In this document: positions 37,744-49,100 of the stretch, piece after piece
Numbering within the stretch: the stretch's first letter is position 1
Layout: each line of letters starts with the position of its first letter
NCBI GenBank assembly: GCA_037974665.1
Contig: CM075764.1
Coordinates: 116,126,325 to 116,190,324, forward strand
Reading direction: 5' to 3'
DNA length: 64,000 bases
Source of the DNA: Ehretia macrophylla
Taxonomy: Eukaryota; Streptophyta; Magnoliopsida; Boraginales; Ehretiaceae
The notes under the pieces: generated by a model
What the model was told of the DNA's origin: nothing
Databases searched by the model: none
What the model saw: only the letters and a program-made list of their open reading frames with translations
Made by a program: the position numbers and the translations under genes

Positions 37744-40700
37744 TTTGATATGTAAAGAGTTACCCAGCGCACAGTATACCGTTGGAAAGCTCTCTGAGTG
37801 CTCTACAACGGGGGCACCTAGCATTCTCGGCTGCGTCTATTTTTGGAGCCCAAAATTGAACATTTTCATAAGTTTTGCTACAATTTTCTTCTATTACGCT
37901 ATTTTTTCGTCCTAAATCGTACGTCGTGAGCCGCGAAAAGGACAACAACCTAATCCACCACATTTCTATTACCAAATCCCATGGCACATTGGGCAAGACA
38001 GCTTTACTTCTGTAGAGGCTAGGCCCGCAAACCGAGGGCATGGGGCTTGGGGCCAGGTTTCCGTTGCTCCGGTGCCCATAACGTTTGATCCGTAAGGAGT
38101 TATGTGGTGTACAGCATACCGTTGGAAAGCTCTTCGAGAGCTCTACGATGTGGGCACCTAGCATGCTCGGCTGTCCCTGTTTTCAAGGCCCGAAATCAAA
38201 CATTTTTATCAGTTTTTGAACAATTTTCTTCTTTTACGCTGTTTTTTCGTCGCGGATCGTACGTCGTGAGCCGCGAAAAGGATGACGACCTAATCCATCA
38301 CATTTTTATTACCGAATCCCATGGCACCATGGGTAAGAAAACTTCACTTGATGTAGAGGCTGGGCCCGTAAATCGAGGGCGTGGGGCTTGTGACCAAGTA
38401 TCCGTCGTTCCGGTGCCCATAACTTTTGATCCGCAAGGTGTTACGTGGCGCACAGTATACCGTTGGAAAGCTCTCTGAGAGCTCTACGAATGGGGGAACC
38501 TAGCATGCTCGGCTGCGCCTGTTTTGTTAGCACAAAATTGAACGTTTTCATCAGTTTCGGGACACTTTTCTTCTTTTTTGCTGTTTTTTCGTCCTAGATC
38601 GTACGTCGTGAACCGCGAAAAGGACGACAACCTAATCCATCACATTTCTATTACCGAATCCCATGGCACCTTAGGCAAGAAAACTTCACTTGACGTAGAG
38701 GCTGGGCCCGCAAATCGAGGGCGTAGGGCTTGTGACCAGGTATCCATTGCTCAGGTGCCCATAACTTTTGATCCATCAGGAGTTACACGGCGCACAGCAT
38801 ACCGTTGGAAAGCTCTCTAAGTGCTCTACAATGGGGGAACCTAGCGTGCTCGGCTGCGTCTGTTTTTGGATCCCAAAATCTAACATTTTCATATGTTTTG
38901 TTACACTTTTCTTCTTTTGCGCTGTTTTTTCTTCCCGGATCGGACGTCGTGAGCGGCGAAAAGGACAACAACCTAATCCATCACATTTCTATTACCAAAA
39001 CCCACGGCACATTGGGCAAGACAACTTCACTTCTGCAGAGGCTAGGCCCGCGAATCTAGGGCATGGGGCTTGTGACCAGGTATCCGTCGCTCCGGTGCCC
39101 ATAACTTTTGATACGTAAGGAGTTACGTGGTGCACAGTATACCGTTGGAAAGCTCTTTGAGAGCTCTACGACGGGGGAACCTAGCATGCTCGGTTGCCCC
39201 TATTTTCAAGGCCTGAAATCGAACATTTTCATTAGTTTTGGGACACTTTTCTTTTTTTACGCTGTTTTTCCGTCCCGGATCGTACGTCGTGAGCTGCGAA
39301 AAGGATGACAACCTAATCCATCACATTTTTATTACCGAATCCCATGGCACCTTGGGCAAGACAACTTCACTTGATGTAGAGGCTGGGCCCGTAAATCGAG
39401 GGCGTGGGGCTTGTGACCAAGTATCCGTCGTTCCGGTGCCCATAACTTTTGATCCGCAAGGTGTTATACGGTGCACAGTATACTGTTGTAAAGCTCTTTG
39501 AGAGTTCTACGAATGGGGGAACCTAGCATGTTTGGCTGCGCCTATTTTCGTAGCGCAAAATTGAACGTTTTCATCAGTTTTGGGACACTTTTCTTCTTTT
39601 CTGCTGTTTTTTCGTCCCAGATCGTACGTCGTGAGCCGCGAAAAGGACGACAACCTAATCCATCACATTTCTATTACCGAATCCCACGGCACCTTGGGCA
39701 AGACAACTTCGCTTGACGTAGATGCTGGGCCCGCAAACCGAGGGCATGAGGCTTGGGACCACGAATCCGTCGCTCCGGGGCCCATAACTGTTGATATATA
39801 AGGAGTTACGCGGCACACTACATACCGTTGGAAAGCTCTTTGAGAGCTCTACGACCTGGGCACCTAGCATGCTCGGCTGCATCTATATGCAAGGCACAAA
39901 ATCGAACGTTTTTATTAGTTTTGGGATACTTTTCTTCTTTTACGCTGTTTTTTCGTCCCGGATTGTTTGTAATGAGCCGCAAAAAGGACGACAACCTAAT
40001 CCATCACATTTTTGTTAGCAAATCCCACGGCACCTTGGGCAAGAAAACTTCACTTCACGTAGTGGCTGGGCCTGCAAATCGAGGGCGTGGGACTTGTGAC
40101 CAGGTATCCATCGCTCCGGTGCCCATAACTTTTGAACTGCAAGGTGTTACACGGCGCACAGCTTACCGTTGGAAAGCTCTCTAAGAGCTCTACGATGGGC
40201 GAACCTAGCATGCTCGGCTCTGCCTATTTTCATAGCGTAAAATCGAACATTTTCGTCAGTTTCGGGATACTTTTCTTCTTTTCCTCTATTTTTTCGTCTC
40301 GGATCGTACGTCGTGAGCCGCGAAAAGGACGACAACCTAATCCATCACATTTATATTACCGAATCCCATGGTACCTTGGGCAAGACAGCTTCACTTCACG
40401 TAGATGATGGGCCCGAAAACCGAGGGCGTGTGGCTTGTGACCTGGTATCCGTCGCTTAAATGCCCATTACTTTTGATCCATAACGAGTTACGCGGCGCAC
40501 AACATACCTTTGGAAAGCTCTCTAAGTGCTCTACAACGGGAGCACCTAGCATGATCTGCTGCGTCTATTTTTGGTGCCCAAAATCGAATATTTTCATAAG
40601 TTTTGTTACACTTTTATTCTTTTGCGCTGTTTTTTCATCCCAGATCGTATGTCGTGAGCCGTGAAAAGGACAACAACCTAATCCATCACATTTCTATTAC

Positions 40701-42177
40701 TAAATCCCACGGCACATTGGGCAAGACAACTTCACTTTTGTAGAGGCTAGGCCCGCAAATCGAGAGTGTGGGGCTTGTGACCAGGTATTCGTCGCTCCGG
40801 TGCCCATAACTTTTGATACGTAAGGAGTTACGCGGCGCACAACATACTGTTGGAAAGCTCTCTGAGAGCTCTACGATGGGGGAACCTAGCATGCTCGACT
40901 GCCCCTATTTTCAAGGCCCAAAATTGAACGTTTTCATTACTTTTGGGACATTTTTCTTCTTTTACAGTGTTTTTTCGTCCCGGATCGTACGTCGTGAGTC
41001 TTGAAAAGGATGACAACGTAATCCATCACATTTTTATTACCGAATCCCATGGCACCTTGGGCAAGACAACTTCACTTCACGTAGAGGTTGGGCCCGTAAA
41101 TCGAGGGCGTGGGGCTTGTGACCAGGTATCTGTCACTCCGGTGCCCATAACGTTTGATCCACAAGGTGTTACGCGGCGCACAGTATACCGTTGGAAAGCT
41201 CTCTGAGAGCTCTACGAATGGGAGAACCTAGCATGCTCGGCTGCCCCTGTTTTCGTATCGCAAAATCGAACGTTTTCATCAGTTTTGGGACACTTTTCTT
41301 CTTTTTCGGTGTTTTTCCGTCCCAGATCGTACGTCGTGAGCCGCGAAAAGGACGACAACCTAATCCATCACATTTCTATTACCGAATCCCATGGCACCTT
41401 GGGCAAGACAACTTCACTTGACGTAGAGGTTGGGCTCGCAAATCGAGGGCGTTGGGCTTGTGACCAAATATCCGTCGCTCTGGTACCCATAACTTTTGAT
41501 ACGTAAGGAGTTACGCGGCGCACAACATACCGTTGGAAAGCACTTTCAGAGCTCTACGACGTGGGCACCTAGCATGCTCGGTTGCACCTATTTTTAAGGC
41601 TTGAAATTGAACGTATTCATCAGTTTCGGGACACTTTTCTTCTTTTACGCTGTTTTTCCGTCGCAGATCGTTTGTCATGAGCCGCGAAAATGATGACAAC
41701 CTAATCCATCATATTTTTATTACCGAATTCCAAGGCCCCTTGGGCAAAACAACTTCACTTCACGTAGAGGCTGGGCCCGTAAATCGAGGGCGTGGGACTT
41801 GTGACCAGGTATCCGTCGCTCCGGTGCCCATAACTTTTGATTCGCAAGGTGTTACGCGGTGCAAAGCATACCGTTGGAAATCTCTCTAAGAGGTCTGCGA
41901 CGGTGGAACCTAGCATGCGCGGCTGCACCTGTTTTCGTAGCGTAAAATCGAGTGTTTTCTTCAGTTTTGGGACACATTTCTTTTTTTCTGCTATTTTTTC
42001 GTCCTGAATCGTACGTCGTGAGCCGCGAAAAGGACGACAACCTAATCCATTACCTTTCTATTACCGAATCCCACAGAACCTTGGGCAAGACACCTTCACT
42101 TCACCTAGAGGCTGGGCCCGCAAACCGAGGGTGTGTGGCTTGTGACCAGGTATCCATCGCTCCGGTGCCCATAACTT
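37744..42177. repeat. Three-class higher-order pattern (~1.02 kb)
   Basis: Three monomer classes can be read. P has CACCTAGCAT...TTTTTGGAGC, Q has TTTTCAAGGCCCGAAATC, and R has GAACCTAGCATGCT...TTTTCGTAGC. Units begin P 37744, Q 38084, R 38425, P 38768, Q 39108, R 39449, then Q 39791, R 40132, P 40470, Q 40813, R 41154, Q 41497, R 41838. The first two trimers are 1024 bp apart; later units include Q-R dimers, suggesting unequal exchange. Confidence 0.7.
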
Positions 42178-42542
42178 TTGATCCGTAAGGAGTTACGTGG
42201 CGCACAGCATACCGTTGGAAAGTTCTCTGAGAGCTCTACAACGAAGGCAGCAATCCTTGTCGGCGGCGCCTATTTTCAGAGCCCAAAATCGAACGTTTTC
42301 ATCAGTTTTGGGACACTTTTCTTCTTTACCGCTATTTTTTAATCCCGGATCGTACGTCGTGAGCCGCGAAAAGGACAACAACCTAATCCACCACATTTCT
42401 ATTACCGAATCCCACAACACATTGGGCAAGACAACTTCACTTCTGTAGAGGCTGGGCCCGCAAATCGAGGGCGTGGGGCTTGTGACCAAGTATCTGTCGC
42501 TCCGGTGCCCATAACTTTTGATACGTAAGGAGTTACGCGGTA

Positions 42543-42547
42543 CACAG
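42543..42547. repeat. Target-site duplication CACAG (left)
   Basis: CACAG precedes the LTR and recurs at 46124-46128. It lies in the satellite segment GGCGCACAGTATACC. Confidence 0.95.
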
Positions 42548-45500
42548 TGTCATGCCCCAACCCGGCCTATAAAGGTTAGACTAGGGTGTGATCTAAACAT
42601 TCAAGTCATATCTCGTACTTAACCGTTCATGAAAGTTTAACACTTAACGTTTTAGCCTAGACTCTGTAATTTTTCCAGAAAACCGGCAGCATAACGACTA
42701 TAATTGGGCTCTTTGGTTTGACCTAATTCTCTAAACGCCTCAAAATTTCCAATCTCAATTTCATTTCCAACTAAGATTACTATTTACCATCAATTGAAAT
42801 GCCTACTAGCTATCTCAAAGTCTCGTTTGATTAATAACCTAGCATGATACTATGTCTCGTTTGTTTGTTAATCCTCGTTACAAAAGTACCTGTTGATCTT
42901 AGCTTAACAATGAGTACCTGCTTTAAATTGGTTAGGTTCATTACTTAATCCTTACCTGATACTTCATAATCCTATGATAGATACTAGCCAATAACGATAG
43001 CAAAATGACCATAGGAGTGTCTATTTAGTTATTATCAGTACAAGCCAAAATTAGACCCCAAATTACAACGAGGATCTTTTACATTACAAACATTAAGCAA
43101 CATGAAGAGAAATAGTCTTCAAGTAGCATAGTGTTCGCAAATGGCCATAATCAAGCAAAGCACATAGGAAAGGCATTCATTTCAAGGAATCATCGTTAGG
43201 CACGTCGTCCTCGGGTACCTGTTCTTGATCTTCTTCACCTGAGATGATAAAAGATGGTGAGTCCTTATGAACTCAGCGAGGGGGAACGAGAAATAGGTTT
43301 TGAAACTCATTTTCCAGTTCAACTTATGAAAACCTTTTTTGCAAGTATAAATGTATCACAATTAAGTACATAACAATAATATAAAAGTAAAGGAATACAA
43401 TTACTTGTCTTTCCTCCCCGAGGTCCTCTAGGAACCAAGCGCGAGTACTTATACGCATAGTAAAAAGGATACGGTGAGCTTTTGCTCTCAGTTCATTTCC
43501 AGTATCAGTTGTTGCGGCCGACTTCAAATCATCCCTTTATCACGCCAAATGGGTATACTCCGAATGTATCCTGAAATCCTACGACCCAACTCTCCGAGGA
43601 AGTCTAGCCCCCAAGCGAGAGAGGGAATTGGACAATGGTAGTCACGGTTGCACCAGCAAGCCCGATGTCGCCCGGTGTGCGTGAACGCTACCACGCTAGA
43701 ATGAATGGTTGCAACCTTGTATGCAATGCACATTTATGACATTTAATATATCACATTAGGAGGAAAACAAAGTAGGTTGCCCTCGGACAGTCATAAGATT
43801 GCACATTGACAAGTAAACAATCGAGGCACGATATAACAAGCAATTTCACTTATAAAGCACATGGATTCATATGAGTATTAAACGGGCAGCCATTTAAATC
43901 AAGTCCTATAACTCACTTCGAAGTTCATGTAATCAAATAACAAGATTATTCAACATGCAACGATATCTACGTGGATTCGGGTGCAAGAAAAACCTACTTG
44001 TCAACATGTAATCATCAAGATCGCATTTAGGGCTGCAATGGCAACTACGGGCAGCCTACTAAACATATAATTAAACCCGGTATTCATAGGATCAACACTT
44101 AGTGAATTTACCTAGTCACTAGGGTTTCCATTTTGTGCTTACCCGTGCGATTAAGCCCCAAGTCAACTTCAAAATCAATCTCAAGCCATGCATCGATTAA
44201 TTCAAACATCCTCAAGTATTCAAAACAGTCCACACAACATCCCAATGCCACAATCCCAAGCATTTAATTCAACAAGAGAAGTTACAACAATCTTTCTAAG
44301 CATATCACTAAGTAAAACCCTTACTGCAATGGGCTGTATTCTCACAATCATTAAGACAACCAAACAATCTCCAATTCAAGTGAATAAGATGTCAAATTAA
44401 ATCTTAAGAAGTGAACTAAATTCAGAAACAAACCTCGCATCATTTGGAGTTCGGGTTCAATAGTTATAGCCAAAACAGTGAGATTGCACAAAACTGTCCA
44501 GATTTGCACACATTTCAATACTTGTCATTTTTGAGGTCCTTCGTGTTAGATTTAGCCTTAGTCCATTTCTGACAAAAATGTCCAGGACTGAAAAATATAG
44601 CAGAACACCAAATTTTATACATTTTGGATATTATTTACTAAGTAAAAACTGGTTCGTTCTACAAGGTCAGTGAAACTGCCAAAACCTGCTTCATTTTTCC
44701 AGACTTCTAGATTTGGACACATTTTAATGATTTGCCATTTGGAGGACCTTAGAGTCAAAATTAGCTTTGGCCTATTTCTGGTAAAAATGTTCAGAACTGG
44801 CAAAAATAGTTACCTACAAATTTTCACGCACTTTCAACATCATTTGCCTAGCCAAAATCATCTAGCACCAACAAGACAGAAAGCTGTCACAAACCCGAAT
44901 TCATCTATCACCACCTTCTAGCTCAAAATCTTGCCATGCATGGTTATAAAAGCTTATAAACACACATATAACTCAAGTACAGAAGCAAAGATAAACATTT
45001 AAGTGCATGCATGTGGGTTTTTGAAAGATTTTCAAGAAGTTTTGGCCCTCACCTTAGCAAAACAACGAGAAGATGCACAAGACTCTTGGTGAAGCACAAA
45101 GTTGATCTTCTTCCTTGCTTAGCCAAGGCACCAACTCGATTTTCTCTATTTTCTCTATTTTTCCTAGCTTAGTGACCAAGTTCTTAGTAGGTGCATGTGG
45201 TTAGAACAAGAAGAAAAGAAATGGAAGCTAGGAAACTCACCTAGGCCGAAATGGTTGTTCAAAGAGCTTGCATTCTTGCAACTTAGCTTGCTTAGTCGAG
45301 CTTCTTAGCTACTTGCTTGCCTTGATGAACCATGGAATGATGAAGATGAGCTATGGACTGAATGAACTCAGCCAAAGCCGAGAGAGAGAGAGAAGAATGA
45401 GAGGGAGAGAGAGAAATGTGAGGAGATGAGAGAAATGAAAGAAAAATGAAGGCTTTGCAAAAGATGAAGCATGTGTCGGCCTTGGGCATACAAAAAATCA

Positions 45501-46123
45501 GATTTGTGTCTCCGAGAAGCATGGTTTTTGAATTACCTAGCATGGGCAAGGAGCCTATGTCGAGATTGGTGGAGGTTTGAGGAGTTTTGAGCTAATTTTT
45601 TTATGCATTTGTGTCATAACTTGTCATAGAATTGTCTAGATTAAATTTTGAATTGAGCAAGCAAGCATAAATGCCACAAGGTGGTTGGCCAAGGCATGTA
45701 AAAATCTGATTTTTTTTGTCATCTTTTGAGCATTATTTAATTGTGTGTTGAAAGTGCAAAAGAATAAGGAATGTTTAGCTCTTTGTGAGATTTTGTCTTC
45801 TAGTGAGTTGAATTAGTAATTTAACATTAGTTAGTGGGATTTGTAGGATTAATTATTGATCTAGTGCTTCGTGTAAGATGCTTTCTTGATTAACGTGTGG
45901 GCACGCTTTCCTAGGTTTAGGGCACGTACTACGAGGTAAAGCACGAACTATGAGACGAATGTACATTTTTTAAGTAAATGCACACAATCCTAAATGAATG
46001 CACGTAATTCAATGCAAGGCATATAAAATGAAACACGATTCTTAAACCTAGGTCAAGGCACGCAAATCTAGGTTAGGGCACACGAAATGAGGTATCGCAA
46101 ACAAATCAGGGTCGGGCCTCACA
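42548..46123 (-). mobile_element. Solo LTR (3576 bp, subfamily A)
   Basis: A complete LTR, starting TGTCATGCCCC and ending GGGCCTCACA, between perfect CACAG duplications. No internal gag-pol, primer site or polypurine tract is present, so it is a solo LTR. It is closest by eye to the 2297 and 6043 LTRs and keeps the segment that the 6043 copy has lost (about 42642-43005). It contains a GA-rich tract (about 45379-45450) and short U3 minirepeats (45893-46123). The 43524-43733 minus-strand ORF resembles the one at 6653-6862 because the LTRs are homologous; there is no sign that it encodes a protein. Confidence 0.95.
45893..46123. repeat. Degenerate ~20-bp minirepeats in solo LTR
   Basis: About a dozen GCAC-headed units ending at the LTR border, equivalent to 5612-5847 and 9029-9261. 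Confidence 0.65.
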
Positions 46124-46128
46124 CACAG
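46124..46128. repeat. Target-site duplication CACAG (right)
   Basis: Matches 42543-42547. The satellite continues as CACAGTATACCGTTGG. Confidence 0.95.
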
Positions 46129-49100
46129 TATACCGTTGGAAAGCTCTCTGAGAGCTCTACGACAGCGGCACCTAGCATGCACGGCTGCCCCTATTGTCAA
46201 GGCCCGAAATCGAACGTTTTTATCAGTTTTGGGACACTTTTCTTCTTTTACGCTGTTTTTTTGTCCCGGATCATACGTCGTGAACGTTGAAAATGATGAC
46301 AATCGAATCCATCACATTTTTATTACCAAATCCCATGGCACCTTGGGCAAGACAACTTCACTTCACATAGAGGCTGGGCTCGCAAATCGAGGGCGTTGGG
46401 CTTGTGGCCAGGTATCCGTCGCTCCGGTGCCCATAACTTTTGATCCGCAAGGTGTTACGCGCCGCACAATATACCGTTGGAAGGCTCTTTGACAGCTCTA
46501 CGAATGGGGAAACCTAGCATGCTCTGCTGCTCCAGTTTTCGTTGCACAAAATCGATCGTTTTCATCAGTTTTGGGATACTTTTCTTCTTTTACGCCGTTT
46601 TTCCATCCCGGATCGTACGTTTTAAGCCGTGAAAAGGACGACAACCTAATCCCTCACATTTCTATTACTGAATCCCACTATACCTTGGGCAAGACAACAT
46701 CACTTAACGTAGAGGCTGGGCCCGAAAATAGAGGGCGTGGGGCTTGTAACTAGGTATCCATCGCTCCGGTGCCCATAACTTATGATCCGTAAGGGGTTGT
46801 GCGGCACACAGTATATTGTTGGAAAGCTCTATGAGAGCTATAAGATGTGGGCACCTAGCCTGCTCAGCTGCGCCTATTTTAAAGCCCAAAATTGAACATT
46901 ATCATCAATTTCGGGATACTTTTCTTCTTTTGCGCTGTTTTTCCGTCCCGGAACGTACGTTGTGACCCGCGAAAAGGAGGACAACCTAATCCATCACATT
47001 TCTATTACCGAGTCCCATGGTACCTTGGGCAAGATAACTTCACTTCACGTAGAGGCTGGGCCCGCAAACTAAGGGCGTGTGGCTTATGACCAGGAATCCG
47101 TCGCTTTGGTGCCCATAACTTTTGATCCATAAGGAGTTACGCGGCATACAGCATACCGTTGGAAAGCTCTCTGAGTGATCTACAACTGGGGCACCTAGCA
47201 TGCTCTGCTGCGTCTGTTTTTGGAGCTCAAAATCAAACATTTTCATAAGCTTTGTTACACTTTTCTTCTTTTGCGCTGTTTTTTCGTCCCGGATCGTACG
47301 TTGTGAGCAGTGAAAAGGACAACAACCTAATCCATCACATTTCTATTACCGAATCCCACGGCACCTTGGGAAAGACAACTTCACTTGACGTAGAGGCTAG
47401 GCAGGCAAATCGAGGGCGTAGGGCTTGTAACCAGGTATCCGTCGCTCCGGTGCCCATAACTTTTGATACGTAAGGAGTTGCATGGCGCACAGCATACCGT
47501 TGGAAAGCGCTCTAAGAGCTCTACAACGGGGGCACCTAGCATGCTCGACTGCCCCTGTTTTCAAGGCCCAAAATCGGACGTTTTCATCAATTTTGGGACA
47601 CTTTTCTTCTTTTACGCTGTTTTTTTAATCCCGGATCGTACGTCGTGAGCCGCTAAAAGGACAACAAACTAATCCATCACATTTCTATTACCGAATCCCA
47701 CGGCACCTTGGGCAAGACAACTTCACTTGACGTAGAGGCTTGGCCCGCAAATCGAGGGCGTGGGGCTTATGACCAGGTATCCGTCGCTCCGTTGCCCATA
47801 ACTTTTGAAATGTAAGGAGTTACGCGGTGCACAACATACCGTTGGAAAGCTCTCTGAGAGCTCTACGACGGGGGAACCTAGTATGCTTGGTTGCCCCTAT
47901 TTTCAAGGCCCGAAATCGAACGTTTTCATCATTTTTGAGACACTTTTCTTCTTTTACGCTATTTTTCCGTCCCGGATCATACGTCGTGAGCCGTGAAAAA
48001 GATGACAACCTAATCCATCACATTTTTATTACCGAATCCCATGGCACCTTGGGCAAGACAACTTCACTTCACGTAGAGGCTGGGCCCGCAAATCGAGGGC
48101 GTGGGGCTTGTGACCAAGTATCCGTCGCTCCGGTACCCATAACTTTTGATCCGCAGGGTGTTACTCGGCGCACAATATACCGTTGGAAAGCTCTCTGAGA
48201 TCTCTACGAATAGGGGAACCTAGCATGCTCGGCTGCACCTTTTTTTGCACGCAATATCGAACGTTTTCAACAGTTTTGAGACACTTTTCTTCTTTTTTGA
48301 TGTTTTTCCATCCCAGATCATACGTCGTGAGCCTCGAGAAGGACGACAACCTAATCCATCACATTTCTCTTACCGAATCCCACAGCACCTTGGGCAAGAC
48401 AACTTCACTTGACGTAGAGGCTGGGCTCGCAAATCGAGGGCGTAGGGCTTGTGACCCGGTATCCGTCGCTCCGGTGCCCATAACTTTTGATACGTAAGGA
48501 GTTACGCGGCGCACAGTATACCGTTGGAAAGCTCTTTGAGAGCTCTACGACGTGGGCACCAACCATACTAGGCTACGTCTATTTTCAAGGCCCGAAATAG
48601 AACGTTTTCATCAGTTTCGGGACACTTTTCTTCTTTTACGCTGTTTTTCCATACTGGATCATTTGTCATGAGCCACGAAAAGGATGATAACCTAATCCAT
48701 CACATTTTTATTACCGAATCCCATAGTACCTTGGGCAAGTCAACTTTACTTCACGTAGAGGTTAGGCCCGCAAATCGAGGGCGTGGGACTTGTGACCAGG
48801 TATCAGTCACTCCAGTGCCCATAACTTTTGATCTGCAAGGTGTTACGCGGCGCAAAGCATACCGTTGGAAAGCTCTCTAAGAGCTCTACGACGGGGGAAC
48901 CTAGCATGCTCGCCTGCGCCTACTTTCATTTGCGCAAAATCAAACGTTTTCATCAATTTTGGGACACTTTTCTTATTTTCCACTCTTTTTTCGTCCCGGA
49001 TCGTACGTCGTGCGCCATGAAAAAGGACGACAACCTAATCCATCACATTTCTATTACTGAATCCCATGGTACCTTAGGCAAGTCAACTTTACTTCACGTA

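Larger units (their letters stand above)
19999..42547. repeat. 341-bp satellite array, block 2 (~66 monomers, three higher-order domains)
   Basis: This is the longest uninterrupted satellite block, with monomers recurring at almost exactly 341 bp (anchors near 21584, 21925, 22266, 22607, 22948, 23289). Variant classes show domains. About 20.5-23.6 kb continues the five-monomer pattern. About 29.4-34 kb holds a nine-monomer pattern present twice. About 37.7-42.2 kb has a three-class pattern. The stretch 23.6-29.4 kb and part of 34.5-37.7 kb are less regular. Shortened monomers occur at 20235-20552 (318 bp), 25665-25969 (305 bp) and 36837-37053 (217 bp), and two monomers near 34155 and 34817 are each about 20 bp short. 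No host gene, tRNA or rRNA was recognised. Local ORFs repeat once per monomer and are considered chance. Confidence 0.97.
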
